Assembly: GCF_039523075.1 (NCBI RefSeq)
Contig: NZ_BAAAEP010000001.1
Location: 248,001 to 312,000, forward strand
Direction: 5' to 3'
Source: Caenispirillum bisanense
Lineage (GTDB): Bacteria > Pseudomonadota > Alphaproteobacteria > Rhodospirillales > Rhodospirillaceae
Length of the DNA stretch: 64,000 bases
Part shown: piece after piece, positions 38,499 to 47,254 of the stretch
How positions within the stretch are numbered: position 1 is the stretch's first letter
Layout of the letters: every line of letters begins with the position of its first letter
Notes under the pieces: model-generated
Databases searched by the model: none
What the model saw: the letters and a program-made list of their open reading frames with translations, nothing else
What the model was told of the DNA's origin: nothing
Made by a program: the position numbers and the translations under genes

Positions 38499-40679
38499 TC
38501 AGTAGTCGTCGTCGCCGCCCGAGGCCGCGCTGCCACCGCCGTAGGTGGCGGCGGAGACCAGGATCTCGCGCTTGCCGACATGGTTGGCGGGGCTGATGAC
38601 GCCCTCGTTCTCCATGCGCTCCACCAGCCGGGCGGAGCGGTTGTAGCCGATCTGCAGGTGGCGCTGGATGAAGCTGACGGACACCTTCTGCTCCCGCAGC
38701 ACCAGGGCCAGGGCCTGGTCGTAGAGGTCGTCGCCGGAGGAGGGGATGTTCTCCAGCCCCACGGCACCGCCGCCACCACTACCGCCGCCCTCGTAGCCGA
38801 GGCCGTCGCCGTCGAACTCGTCGTCCTCGGTGACCGTGTGCAGGTATTCGGGCTCGCCGCGATCCTTCAGGAAGCGCACCACCTTCTCCACCTCGTGGTC
38901 GGCGACGAAGGCGCCGTGGACGCGGGTGATGCGGCCGCCGGCCTGCATGTAGAGCATGTCGCCCTGGCCCAGCAGCTGCTCCGCCCCGGCTTCGCCGAGG
39001 ATGGTGCGGCTGTCGATCTTGCTCGTCACCATGAAGCTGATGCGGGTGGGGAAGTTGGCCTTGATGGTGCCGGTGATGACGTCCACCGACGGCCGCTGCG
39101 TCGCCATGATGAGGTGGATGCCGGCGGCACGGGCCATCTGGGCCAGACGCTGGATGGCGGCCTCGATCTCCTTGCCGGCCACCAGCATGAGGTCGGCCAT
39201 CTCGTCCACCACCACCACGATGTAGGGCAGGGGGCGCAGGTCCATGGGCTGTTCTTCATAGATCGGCTCGCGGCGGTCGCGGTCGAAGCCGACCTGCACC
39301 TGCCGCATGACCCGCTCGCCCTTTTCCACCAGTTCGGTGACGCGGGCGTTGTAGCCCTCGATGTTGCGCACGCCCAGGGTCGCCATGGCCTTGTAGCGGC
39401 TTTCCATCTCGCGCACGGCCCATTTCAGCGCCTGCACGGCCTTCTTGGGGTCGGTGACCACCGGGGTCAGCAGGTGCGGGATGCCGTCGTAGACCGACAG
39501 TTCCAGCATCTTCGGGTCGACCATGATGAGGCGGCACTTTTCCGGCGGCAGGCGGTAGAGCAGCGACAGGATCATGGCGTTGATGCCCACCGACTTGCCC
39601 GAGCCGGTGGTGCCGGCGATGAGCAGGTGCGGCATGCGCGCCAGGTCCACCACCATGGGGTTGCCGCCGATGTCCTTGCCGAGCGCCAGCGGCAGCTTGT
39701 GATTGCCCTGGAAGGACTCGCTGTCCATGATCTCGCGCAGCCACACGGTTTCGCGCGTGTCGTTGGGCAGTTCGATGCCGATGACGCTGCGCCCCGGCAC
39801 CACGGCGATGCGGGCGGTGATGGCCGACATGGACCGCGCGATGTCGTCGGCCAGATTGATGATGGTGGCCGACTTGGTGCCCGGCACCGGCTCCAGCTCG
39901 TAGAGCGTGACCACCGGGCCGACCTTGACCTCCATGATCTCGCCGCGGACGCGGAAGTTCTTCAGCACCGTTTCCAGCGAGCGGGCATTGCCGGCCAGCT
40001 TGGCTTCGTCCTCGGGCGTGCTGTCGCGGTTGCTGGGCAGCTGCAGCAGGGTGAGGCCGGGGTATTCGTAGCCGTCGGCATCCTCGCCGGTGGCGGCGGC
40101 GGGGGGAGGCTCGTCCGCAGGCTCGCCGTCGTCGTCGTCGCTGCTGCTACTCCAGTCCTCCGGCGCCGCCGGGCCGACGCAGCCGAGCGACGGGCGGATG
40201 TCGGCACCATCGTCCTCTTCGGCCTCTTCGGCGTCGTCTTCGGCGTCGGCGTCGTCCTCGGCTGCCGCCGTGGCGTCATCGTCGCCGTCCTCGATCTCGT
40301 CGGCGTCGGGCTCGTCCTCGGCGTCGGGTTCTTCCGCCGCCCAGGTCTCGAAGCCGTCTTCGTCGTCCTCGTCCTCGCCGGCCAGAACCTCGTCTTCCAG
40401 GCGGGCGCGGATGGAGGCTTCGGCCCATTCCACGCCGGCGATGAAGGCGAAGGCAGCGGCGGCGGCGACGCCCTCATCCTCGCGGCCGGTGCCGTAGCAC
40501 ACCATGGCGTCGGGCTTGCCGGGGTTCACCTCCACGTCCCACTCGGCGCGGCCGTCCGGCCACACGTGGCGGGCCAGCCGGTAGGGCTTGCCGTTGAGCG
40601 CGCACCAGAGATTGAACTCGTCGGCGGTCATCACCTCGTACTTGTCCGGGGCGGTGACGTCGGAGAGGTCGGCGGTCAT
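38499..40679 (-). CDS. FtsK/SpoIIIE-type DNA translocase lacking membrane segments
   Basis: 726-residue paralogue of FtsK. Residues 1-95 form an unrecognised soluble module; residues about 95-200 are extremely acidic and low-complexity. Then come the FtsK alpha domain (about 205-310), the RecA-like motor with Walker A GTTGSGKS at 356-363 and Walker B VVVVDEMADLM near 485, the MATQRPSVDVITG motif, and a C-terminal winged-helix gamma domain (about 655-715) that in FtsK reads KOPS sites. No hydrophobic N-terminal helices are present, unlike the divisome FtsK. Whether a membrane-anchored FtsK exists elsewhere cannot be seen. Confidence 0.88.
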   Translation of the reverse strand: MTADLSDVTAPDKYEVMTADEFNLWCALNGKPYRLARHVWPDGRAEWDVEVNPGKPDAMVCYGTGREDEGVAAAAAFAFIAGVEWAEASIRARLEDEVLAGEDEDDEDGFETWAAEEPDAEDEPDADEIEDGDDDATAAAEDDADAEDDAEEAEEDDGADIRPSLGCVGPAAPEDWSSSSDDDDGEPADEPPPAAATGEDADGYEYPGLTLLQLPSNRDSTPEDEAKLAGNARSLETVLKNFRVRGEIMEVKVGPVVTLYELEPVPGTKSATIINLADDIARSMSAITARIAVVPGRSVIGIELPNDTRETVWLREIMDSESFQGNHKLPLALGKDIGGNPMVVDLARMPHLLIAGTTGSGKSVGINAMILSLLYRLPPEKCRLIMVDPKMLELSVYDGIPHLLTPVVTDPKKAVQALKWAVREMESRYKAMATLGVRNIEGYNARVTELVEKGERVMRQVQVGFDRDRREPIYEEQPMDLRPLPYIVVVVDEMADLMLVAGKEIEAAIQRLAQMARAAGIHLIMATQRPSVDVITGTIKANFPTRISFMVTSKIDSRTILGEAGAEQLLGQGDMLYMQAGGRITRVHGAFVADHEVEKVVRFLKDRGEPEYLHTVTEDDEFDGDGLGYEGGGSGGGGAVGLENIPSSGDDLYDQALALVLREQKVSVSFIQRHLQIGYNRSARLVERMENEGVISPANHVGKREILVSAATYGGGSAASGGDDDY

Positions 40680-40811
40680 GTGGCGGTTCCGGTAGCAGCG
40701 ACAGACGGGGGCGCGCCCCGGCGCGACCGGCAGGGGCGGAAGGTCCGGCTCAGTTATCTCAGGGGAGGCCGGTCAGGATCAACAGAAACCCGCGCGACTC
40801 GGCAAAAACCC

Positions 40812-41261
40812 TCAGGCGGGAAGGCGGTAGGCGGCAACCAGCAGCTTGACCACGGCGCCGTCGGGATCGAAGAACGGCAGCACCAGCCGTTCCCACGTCT
40901 GGCGGCCGTCGGCGAAATCGGCGGTGTAAACGCGGGAGGTGGGAATGCGCTCGCTGCGCACGCGGTCGTATTCCGCCTTGATCAGCGCCCGCTGGTCTTC
41001 CGGCAGGTCGTCGATGGTGCGTCCGGCCTTGTCGCCGAAGGCGCTGGCGAAGCCGCTGGAGTAGTAGGCATAGGCATAGCCGCCGCCCTGCTCGGCCCGC
41101 TGCACGTCCATCACCACCAGGTTGCCGATCCACGGCCGCAGGTCGGCGGGCTCGATGTCCTCGGCCATGGGCAGGGCGTCCTCGTCGCAGCGGGAGACCC
41201 AGAAGGCATACAGGGACTTGAGCTGAGGATGGCGCAGAACGAGCGACAGGCGGGTGGTCAT
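40812..41261 (-). CDS. PAS_5-type domain protein
   Basis: 149-residue single-domain protein resembling the PAS_5 family common in Rhodospirillales: LKSLYAFWVSRCDEDALPMA near residue 14, then IEPADLRPWIGNLVVMDV and AGRTIDDL. It probably senses a small molecule or acts as an adaptor; no output domain is attached. It lies upstream of the FtsK-like gene on the same strand with a 132-base gap. Confidence 0.7.
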   Translation of the reverse strand: MTTRLSLVLRHPQLKSLYAFWVSRCDEDALPMAEDIEPADLRPWIGNLVVMDVQRAEQGGGYAYAYYSSGFASAFGDKAGRTIDDLPEDQRALIKAEYDRVRSERIPTSRVYTADFADGRQTWERLVLPFFDPDGAVVKLLVAAYRLPA

Positions 41262-41443
41262 GGCGACACTTCTGGCAGGGGTTGCCGGGATGGGCGTTCA
41301 AGGGTTACCGGGCGCGGCGGTGCCGTGCAAGGAGTTTCGCGCCCACCGCGCCGAACCGCCCGCCGACACACCCCGTTACCCTTGCAGGGCGTCCGCCAAG
41401 CCCGGCGGCCGTGCTCGCGCTCAACTTCAAGGGAGGACCGCAC

Positions 41444-41743
41444 GTGGCTGACAGGCAAGACAATTCGCGCCGCACCATCATGATCGTCATCATCGTGCTG
41501 GCGGTGGTGGCGCTCGGCTGGTGGATGTTCGGACAGAGCACTCAGCCGCCGGCCACCATGCCGGCCACCGAGGCGCCGCCGGCCCAGACGCCGACCCCCG
41601 GCGCCCCCGCCATGCCGGGCGACAGCCCGCAGACCGGTCCGTCGCCCACCACCAATCCGCAGCCGCACCCGGAGGGCGCCCCCACCACGCCGCCGGACGG
41701 TGGCACCGGTACCGGCACGGGCACCGCGCCGACCCAGCAGTAA
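41444..41743 (+). CDS. small Pro/Thr-rich membrane-anchored protein
   Basis: 99-residue product: a short basic N-terminus (MADRQDNSRR), one membrane helix (IMIVIIVLAVVALGWWMF, about residues 12-29) and a Pro/Thr/Gly-rich periplasmic tail that looks disordered. GTG start at 41444, with GGGAGG seven bases before it. No known family. A bidirectional-looking terminator follows directly. Confidence 0.65.
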   Translation: MADRQDNSRRTIMIVIIVLAVVALGWWMFGQSTQPPATMPATEAPPAQTPTPGAPAMPGDSPQTGPSPTTNPQPHPEGAPTTPPDGGTGTGTGTAPTQQ

Positions 41744-41761
41744 CGACCCGCGGCAGACCCG

Positions 41762-41798
41762 CGAAAAGGCCGGGAGACGGCGTCCCCCGGCCTTTTCG
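41762..41798. terminator. bidirectional rho-independent terminator
   Basis: CGAAAAGGCCGGG (41762-41774) pairs perfectly over 13 bp with 41786-41798 around an 11-base loop; the arms supply a T run on one side and an A run on the other. It lies between convergent small genes. Confidence 0.85.
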
Positions 41799-41842
41799 TA
41801 TGCCCGCTCCCGGCCGGGTGCCGGGCGCCGGTCATCCTGCCG

Positions 41843-42112
41843 TCAGGCGCTCAGCTTCGGCTCGCGCAGGCAGGCGCCGGCCACTGCCGAGCGGCGGGCG
41901 ACCTCGGAAATCATGTCATGCGACGGGCGCGGCGCCGGCAGGTCGGCGCCCTCCTCCTGCAGCTCCTCGGCGCGGCGGCGCAGGGTCTGGTTGGCGGCGT
42001 GCAGGGCTTCGTCCACCGTCGGGGCCGAGCACTTGCATCCCGGCACGCCCAGCACCTCGGCCTGATAGCCGTCGTCGCGGTCGCGGCGGACGATGGTGAT
42101 GTAGCCTTTCAT
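41843..42112 (-). CDS. solitary HicB-family protein
   Basis: 89-residue protein with the partial RNase H-like HicB fold: MKGYITIVRRDRDDGYQAEV, then VPGCKCSAPTVDEALHAANQ. HicB normally neutralises HicA, an mRNA interferase, and represses its own operon. No hicA-like ORF lies on either side, and no clear C-terminal DNA-binding domain is seen. A perfect AGGAGGT lies eight bases before the ATG at 42112; the longer frame is not needed. Confidence 0.75.
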   Translation of the reverse strand: MKGYITIVRRDRDDGYQAEVLGVPGCKCSAPTVDEALHAANQTLRRRAEELQEEGADLPAPRPSHDMISEVARRSAVAGACLREPKLSA

Positions 42113-42665
42113 GGCGGAATTGACCTCCTGTGTCGTGATTGGTTCCGGCGACAGTAGCGCTGATCCTGGTGACAAGGATCGTCACGGTGCCTGCCAAACG
42201 CCTGACGGCGCCGATGGATGGCAACGGAGTAGAGCCCCAGTATCGTCAGGAAGGGGTGGCAGGGCCGGCGCGATGTCGTCAGGATAGGTCCATCGGCGGA
42301 GGAATCAACGGAAAAATCAGTAAAAATGTAAATGCAAATAGTCAGGCGACGTAAAAACTTCGGGGAAAGCCAGTGGAAATTTGTGGATCAAGAAGTCCAA
42401 CTTGGCCTGTCTGTAGAGTAACCGTAGAGGCGTAGAAAAGGGTATGGGTTGACATATCTGACAGCATGCGTATTTTATTCATCACACCGCACGTCGCCGT
42501 TCATGGCATTCACGCCAAGGCACGATGCGTCTGTCGCGGAGTCGGCGGGCGTCGGATCTGCCGCAACCGAAACGTCGGGAGGGCGTTGAAGGCCGCGAAC
42601 GGATGGATCGAGGGGCCGGGGAAGTTTTATTCACCGGTCCGAGCTGAAGATTATGTGACGAGGTG
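42113..42665. other. 553-bp A/T-richer region upstream of the ectoine genes
   Basis: Non-coding region between hicB (minus) and ectAB (plus), visibly lower in GC, with A-tracts around 42308-42370. It contains the sigma-70-type promoter described separately. A 66-codon open frame at 42466-42666 starts inside the promoter and looks random. No ectR (MarR) gene is present. Confidence 0.6.
42449..42476 (+). promoter_or_regulatory. sigma-70 promoter of the ectoine operon
   Basis: Consensus TTGACA at 42449-42454, a 16-base spacer, and TATTTT at 42471-42476. The transcript would have a leader of about 180 bases before ectAB. A perfect -35 with a slightly short spacer and weak -10 is plausible for osmotic control. 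Confidence 0.55.
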
Positions 42666-44600
42666 ATGACGATTTCCCCAACTCCCCGCCGTGCCTGTGC
42701 CGCACCGGAGGGTCATGGCGCTGGTGCCGCGTTGCCGCGACCCGTCGCCGCCGATGCCGACGAGCCTGCCACGCGCCCGACGGCGCCGCTCATCCGCCCG
42801 GCCCGGGCCGCCGACGGTGCCGCCATGGTCGCCCTGGTAGACGCCACCGGCGCGCTCGACCGCAACTCCCCTTACGCCTACCTGATGATGGGGCAGTGGT
42901 TCTCCGACACCAGCCTGGTGGCGGAGCGCGACGGCCGCCTGGTCGGCTTCGTGATCGGCTTCGTGCCGCCGCGCCAGCCGGACACGGTGTTCGTGTGGCA
43001 GGTGGGCGTGGCGCCGAGCGAGAAGGGACGCGGCCTCGGTTCGCAGCTGCTGGATGCGCTGCTGCGCCGGCCCGGCCCGCAGGGCAGCCCGCCGCGCTTC
43101 CTGGAAGCGACGGTCACGCCCTCCAACGCCGCCTCCGAAGCCCTGTTCCGCGGCGCCGCCCGGCGCCATCACGCCGCCGTCGCGGTGTCCGAGATTTTCC
43201 CCGGGGACTGGTTCCCCGCCACCGGCGCGGCCCACGAGCCAGAGCGCCTGTTCCGCATCGGCCCGCTCGCCGTCGGCAACAAGACCACCGGGAGGAAGAC
43301 CCCCATGGATATTTTCGCCACCTACGAATCCAACGTCCGCTCCTACGTCCGCGACTTTCCCGCCGTGTTCGTCAAGGCCAAGGGCCACACCCTGATCGAC
43401 GACAAGGGCCGCGAATACATCGACTTCTTCGCCGGCGCCGGCGCGCTCAACTACGGCCACAACGACGACGCCATGAAGCAGGCGGTCATCGACTACCTGC
43501 AGGACGACGGCGTGCTGCACAGCCTGGACATGGCCACCGCCGCCAAGGGCCGCTTCATCGAGCGCTTCCAGGATGTCATCCTGAAGCCGCGCGGCCTGTC
43601 GTACCGCATGATGTTCCCGGGGCCGACCGGCACCAACACGGTGGAAAGCGCCCTCAAGCTCGCCCGCAAGGTCAAGGGGCGGGAGAAGATCGTCAGCTTC
43701 ACCAACGCCTTCCACGGCATGACGCTGGGTTCGCTGGCGGTCACCGGCAACCAGTTCAAGCGCGGCGGTGCCGGCCTGCCGCTCAACAACACCGTGTTCA
43801 TGCCGTTCGAGGGCTATCTCGGCAAGGGCGTCGACACCCTCGGCTACTTCGAGAAACTGGTGCTGGACGCCGGCTCCGGCGTCGACCTGCCGGCGGCGGT
43901 GATCCTGGAGACGGTGCAGGGCGAGGGCGGCATCAACGCCGCCTCCATGGAGTGGCTGAAGCGCCTGCGCGAGTTGTGCACCCGCCACGACATGCTGATG
44001 ATCGTCGACGACGTGCAGGCCGGCTGCGGCCGCACCGGCACCTTCTTCAGCTTCGAGCCGGCGGGCATCGAGCCCGACATCATCTGCCTGTCCAAGTCCA
44101 TTGGCGGCCTCGGCCTGCCGCTGGCGGTGACGCTCATCAAGCCCGAGTACGACGTGTTCGGCCCCGGCGAGCACAACGGCACCTTCCGCGGCAACAACCT
44201 GGCCTTCATCGCCGCCACGGAAGCCCTGCGCCACTGGGAAACCGACGCCCTGGCCGACAGCGTGCGGGAGAAGGCGGCGATCATCCGCGAACGCTTCCTG
44301 CGCCTGCGCGACCGCTTCCCGCAGTTCAAGGGCGAGGTGCGCGGCCGCGGCTTCATGCAGGGTATCGCCCTGGGCGCCGAGGGCGCGGCCAAGGAGATCT
44401 GCGCCGAGGCCTTCAAGCGCGGCCTGATCATCGAAACCTCCGGCCCCGACGGCGAGGTGGTGAAGATCCTGGCGCCGCTGACCATCACCGGCGAGGGGCT
44501 GGCCGAGGGCCTCGACATCCTGGAACAGGCCTTCGCCGCCGTGGCGGACAAGCGTGGCGGCTCCGACACCCAGGACAACCACAGCCGCAGCGCCGCCTGA
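42666..44600 (+). CDS. ectAB: fused diaminobutyrate acetyltransferase / diaminobutyrate aminotransferase (EctA-EctB)
   Basis: One open frame of 644 residues covers two ectoine enzymes. Residues about 40-205 are the GNAT acetyltransferase EctA (VGVAPSEKGRGLGSQLLDAL acetyl-CoA loop, ending ERLFRIGPLAV). Residues 214-644 are the PLP aminotransferase EctB, starting MDIFATYESNVRSY, with VDDVQAGCGRTG and the PLP lysine in LSKSIGGLGLP. The roughly ten-residue joint contains no stop codon. EctB also has its own GGAGGA ribosome site and ATG at 43305, so separate EctB could be made too. Normal ectA and ectB are separate genes. The ATG at 42666 has a weak ribosome site; the N-terminal 40 residues are Pro/Ala-rich. 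Confidence 0.85.
   Translation: MTISPTPRRACAAPEGHGAGAALPRPVAADADEPATRPTAPLIRPARAADGAAMVALVDATGALDRNSPYAYLMMGQWFSDTSLVAERDGRLVGFVIGFVPPRQPDTVFVWQVGVAPSEKGRGLGSQLLDALLRRPGPQGSPPRFLEATVTPSNAASEALFRGAARRHHAAVAVSEIFPGDWFPATGAAHEPERLFRIGPLAVGNKTTGRKTPMDIFATYESNVRSYVRDFPAVFVKAKGHTLIDDKGREYIDFFAGAGALNYGHNDDAMKQAVIDYLQDDGVLHSLDMATAAKGRFIERFQDVILKPRGLSYRMMFPGPTGTNTVESALKLARKVKGREKIVSFTNAFHGMTLGSLAVTGNQFKRGGAGLPLNNTVFMPFEGYLGKGVDTLGYFEKLVLDAGSGVDLPAAVILETVQGEGGINAASMEWLKRLRELCTRHDMLMIVDDVQAGCGRTGTFFSFEPAGIEPDIICLSKSIGGLGLPLAVTLIKPEYDVFGPGEHNGTFRGNNLAFIAATEALRHWETDALADSVREKAAIIRERFLRLRDRFPQFKGEVRGRGFMQGIALGAEGAAKEICAEAFKRGLIIETSGPDGEVVKILAPLTITGEGLAEGLDILEQAFAAVADKRGGSDTQDNHSRSAA
43291..43307 (+). promoter_or_regulatory. 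internal ribosome-binding site and start for EctB
   Basis: GGAGGA at 43291-43296 lies eight bases before ATG 43305-43307, in frame within the EctA-EctB reading frame and exactly where a free-standing EctB begins. It encodes the Gly-Arg-Lys of the joint. This permits a second, shorter 431-residue product. Confidence 0.7.
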
Positions 44601-44658
44601 GGGCGGCGCCACGCCGCCACCGGAACCCGGACGAAGACAGGAAGAAGGACCAGACGCA

Positions 44659-45072
44659 ATGATCGTTCGCAAGCTCGAAGACCTGGTGGGCACCGAGGCC
44701 GAAGTGAAGGCCGACAAGGGCACCTGGACCAGCCGCCGCATGCTGCTGCGCAAGGACGGCATGGGCTTCTCGTTCCATGACACGCTCATCCACGGCGGCA
44801 CGGAAACCTACATCCACTACGCCAACCACCTGGAAGCGGTGTACTGCGTCGGCGGCAAGGGCGAGATCGAGGTCATCGACACCGGCGAGACGTTCGCGCT
44901 GCACGACGGCGTCATGTACGCCCTGAACGGGCACGAGCGCCACTGGCTGCGGGCCACCGAGACCATGCGCATGATCTGCGTCTTCAACCCGCCGCTGACC
45001 GGCAAGGAAGACCACGACGAGAACGGCGTCTATCCGCTCATCACCGACGAGGAGGACGAGGCGGCGGCCTGA
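44659..45072 (+). CDS. ectC: L-ectoine synthase
   Basis: Cupin enzyme that cyclises N-gamma-acetyl-diaminobutyrate to ectoine. The 137-residue product shows the family start MIVRKLEDLVGTEAEV, GMGFSFHDTLIHGGTETYIH near residue 35 with metal ligands, and EAVYCVGGKGEIEVIDTGE. It follows ectAB by 58 bases and precedes ectD. The ATG at 44659 lies ten bases after GAAGGA. Confidence 0.95.
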   Translation: MIVRKLEDLVGTEAEVKADKGTWTSRRMLLRKDGMGFSFHDTLIHGGTETYIHYANHLEAVYCVGGKGEIEVIDTGETFALHDGVMYALNGHERHWLRATETMRMICVFNPPLTGKEDHDENGVYPLITDEEDEAAA

Positions 45073-45116
45073 CCGCCCCCGCCGCACCCATCAGGACCGA
45101 CACAGGAGACATCACC

Positions 45117-46019
45117 ATGAATGCGATCCAGGAGCAGGACCTCTATCCGTCGCGCAGGGGAACGGAAGACGTCATCACCGAGCGGAAAGACCCGGTGGTG
45201 TACGGCGCGGCGGCGGATGGCCCGCTCGGCCAGGACGAACTGGAGGCCTACGACCGCAACGGCTTCCTGTTCTATCCGGCGTTCTTCGGCCCTGACGACC
45301 TGGCATCGTTCTCGGCCGAGCTGGACCGCCTGTGGGCCACGGCCGGCGCCGCCCGCGACAGCGACGAGGTGATCCGCGAGCCGGACAGCGACATCGTGCG
45401 CTCCATCTTCCGGGTGCACGAGACCAGCGACGTCTATCGCCGCCTGGCGGCCGACCCGCGCATCGCCGACCGCGCCCGCCAGCTGCTCGGCAGCGACGTC
45501 TACGTCCACCAGAGCCGCATCAACTACAAGCCCGGCTTCAAGGGGAAGGAGTTCTACTGGCACTCCGACTTCGAGACCTGGCATGTGGAGGACGGCGTGC
45601 CGCGCATGCGCATGGTGTCCTGCGCCATCTGGCTGACGGAGAACACCCCCGTCAACGGCCCGGTGATGGTGATGCCGGGGTCGCACAAGTGGTTCGTCGC
45701 CTGCTCCGGCGGCACCCCGGACGACCACTTCAAGGCCTCGCTGCGCCGCCAGGAATTCGGCGTGCCGTCCGATACCAGCATGGAGTGGCTGGAAAAGCGT
45801 TGCGGCATCGAACAGCCGGTTGGCCCGGCGGGATCGGTGCTGTTCTTCGAATGCAACGTCGTTCACGGGTCCAACGGCAACATCACGCCGTACCCACGGT
45901 CGAACGTGTTCATCGTCTACAACAGCGTGGAAAACACGCCGAAGCAGGCCTTCGGGCCCGCCCGGCGCCGGCCGCACTTCCTCGGCAGCGACGACTTCAC
46001 GCCCCTGCCGCGCGGATGA
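45117..46019 (+). CDS. ectD: ectoine hydroxylase
   Basis: Fe(II)/2-oxoglutarate dioxygenase converting ectoine to 5-hydroxyectoine. The 300-residue protein has the iron-binding FYWHSDFETWHVEDG (His and Asp near residues 145-147), WLTENTPVNGPVMVMPGSHK near residue 172, and the second His in NVVHGSNGN near residue 248. It is the last ectoine gene. No aspartokinase (ask_ect) or ectoine degradation genes are in the window. Confidence 0.95.
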   Translation: MNAIQEQDLYPSRRGTEDVITERKDPVVYGAAADGPLGQDELEAYDRNGFLFYPAFFGPDDLASFSAELDRLWATAGAARDSDEVIREPDSDIVRSIFRVHETSDVYRRLAADPRIADRARQLLGSDVYVHQSRINYKPGFKGKEFYWHSDFETWHVEDGVPRMRMVSCAIWLTENTPVNGPVMVMPGSHKWFVACSGGTPDDHFKASLRRQEFGVPSDTSMEWLEKRCGIEQPVGPAGSVLFFECNVVHGSNGNITPYPRSNVFIVYNSVENTPKQAFGPARRRPHFLGSDDFTPLPRG

Positions 46020-46046
46020 GGCCCGGCCCGCCGCCGGTTGCGACGG

Positions 46047-46235
46047 TCAGCGGGCGGCGGCGGAGTCAAGGGCGGTGACGGCGGTTTCCAGCGCCGTCAC
46101 CACCGTCGGCAGCTCCAGGGCCTCGGCGTCGCGGATGAGGTGGCGCAGGCACAGCTTCAGCGCCCGCACCTCGTCCGCCCGCGACGGCGCGCGGGTCTCC
46201 ATGGCGACGATGGCGCGCAGGTCTTCCGACGTCAT
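46047..46235 (-). CDS. 62-residue hypothetical protein
   Basis: Short helical protein (MTSEDLRAIVAMETRAPSRA..., Leu/Ala-rich) with no recognised domain. GGGGAAG lies just before the ATG. It is convergent with ectD, 27 bases from its stop, and lies 71 bases downstream of the rRNA-methyltransferase-like gene end on the same strand. The single Cys (LKLCLRHL) is not part of a motif. Confidence 0.55.
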   Translation of the reverse strand: MTSEDLRAIVAMETRAPSRADEVRALKLCLRHLIRDAEALELPTVVTALETAVTALDSAAAR

Positions 46236-46306
46236 GTTCTTCCCCCCAGCGATTTCCCGCTGTCATCATACAATTGCCGGGTGGAAGTTCAACTGTTGCG
46301 TGGTAT

Positions 46307-47254
46307 CTATTGCCTGTCCGCGAGGCGAATCCACGTCAGTTCGTGCTTGTTGACCGACAGGTGCAGGACGCGGCTGCCAGGAATGGCTGCAAAGGCGCGC
46401 GCAGTCTCGTGATCCGTCGCCCCCTGAAACTTGATGGTGCAGAGGAAATTGCGGGCGAGGCCGCTGTCGATCCATTCGGTCACCAGCCGCAGCAGGCGCT
46501 CGGGGTAGCAGATGACGTCGGACAGCAGCCAGTCCACCGGCCCGACATCGGCGGGCTTGAGGCCGAAGGCGCTTTCCAGCCGCACCTCCACCCCCGGCAG
46601 GGCGGCGACGCGCGGGTCGAGCGGCGCCTTGTCCACCGCCACCACCTGCGCCCCCAGGCGCTGCAGCACCCAGGTCCAGCCACCGGGGCAGGCGCCCAGG
46701 TCGATCACCCGATCGCCCGGTCCCGGCATGCGGCCGAGCAGGGTGAAGGCTTCCCACAGTTTCAGATAGGCGCGGCTCGGCGGGCCGTCGCGGTCCTCGA
46801 CGAAGGCGACCTCGCCGTTGGCGAAGGGGCTGGAACACTGCGCCGCCGCCACCAGGGTGGTGCGGTCGAGCAGCGTCCACGAGCCGAGCGGCGCCGTCGG
46901 GGCCGGCTGCGGAAACACCAGCGGCTTGGCCGAAACGTGCGGCAGCTTCTCCTGGATCAGGGCGGCGCGGCGGTGATGTTCGACGCCGTAGAAGGCCCAG
47001 TTGCGCTGGATGTCGCGCAGGGCGCGGGCGGCGTCGCCGTTGCTCTCGAAGCGGATCAGCCGCGGCGCCGTCCAGGTGTTCTGCGACCACGCCGCCGGCC
47101 GCGGCGGACCGGGGCAGAACACCAGCCGGCCGTGGACGTGGGAGGCGGCCTCGCCCAGTTCCTCCAGCAGAGGGTCCAGGAAGCCGTCGGCGGCGAGGTA
47201 GCCGGTGAAGGGATAGTCCTCGACCTCAATCAAGGTGCAGCGACCCGCGATCAT
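46307..47254 (-). CDS. RlmM-like FtsJ-domain RNA methyltransferase
   Basis: 315-residue SAM-dependent methyltransferase. An N-terminal region of unknown fold is followed by a Rossmann domain with the SAM loop VIDLGACPGGWTWVLQRLG near residue 170, AVDKAPLD, WLLSDVICYPERLL and a conserved Lys in CTIKFQG, the FtsJ-type K-D-K arrangement. The overall plan resembles RlmM (2'-O-methylation of C2498 in 23S rRNA), though shorter. The start at 47254 lies inside the end of the upstream ribosomal-oxygenase-like gene (29-base overlap), suggesting joint action on ribosomes. Confidence 0.8.
   Translation of the reverse strand: MIAGRCTLIEVEDYPFTGYLAADGFLDPLLEELGEAASHVHGRLVFCPGPPRPAAWSQNTWTAPRLIRFESNGDAARALRDIQRNWAFYGVEHHRRAALIQEKLPHVSAKPLVFPQPAPTAPLGSWTLLDRTTLVAAAQCSSPFANGEVAFVEDRDGPPSRAYLKLWEAFTLLGRMPGPGDRVIDLGACPGGWTWVLQRLGAQVVAVDKAPLDPRVAALPGVEVRLESAFGLKPADVGPVDWLLSDVICYPERLLRLVTEWIDSGLARNFLCTIKFQGATDHETARAFAAIPGSRVLHLSVNKHELTWIRLADRQ

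Noticed and set aside
38454..41483. 1009-codon plus-strand frame opposite the FtsK-like and PAS genes
   Set aside because: Covers both opposite genes and their gap, with repetitive Val/Gly/His composition and no motif.
42466..42666. 66-codon frame upstream of ectAB
   Set aside because: Starts inside the predicted promoter, has no ribosome site and no recognisable domain; ends at the ectAB start by chance.
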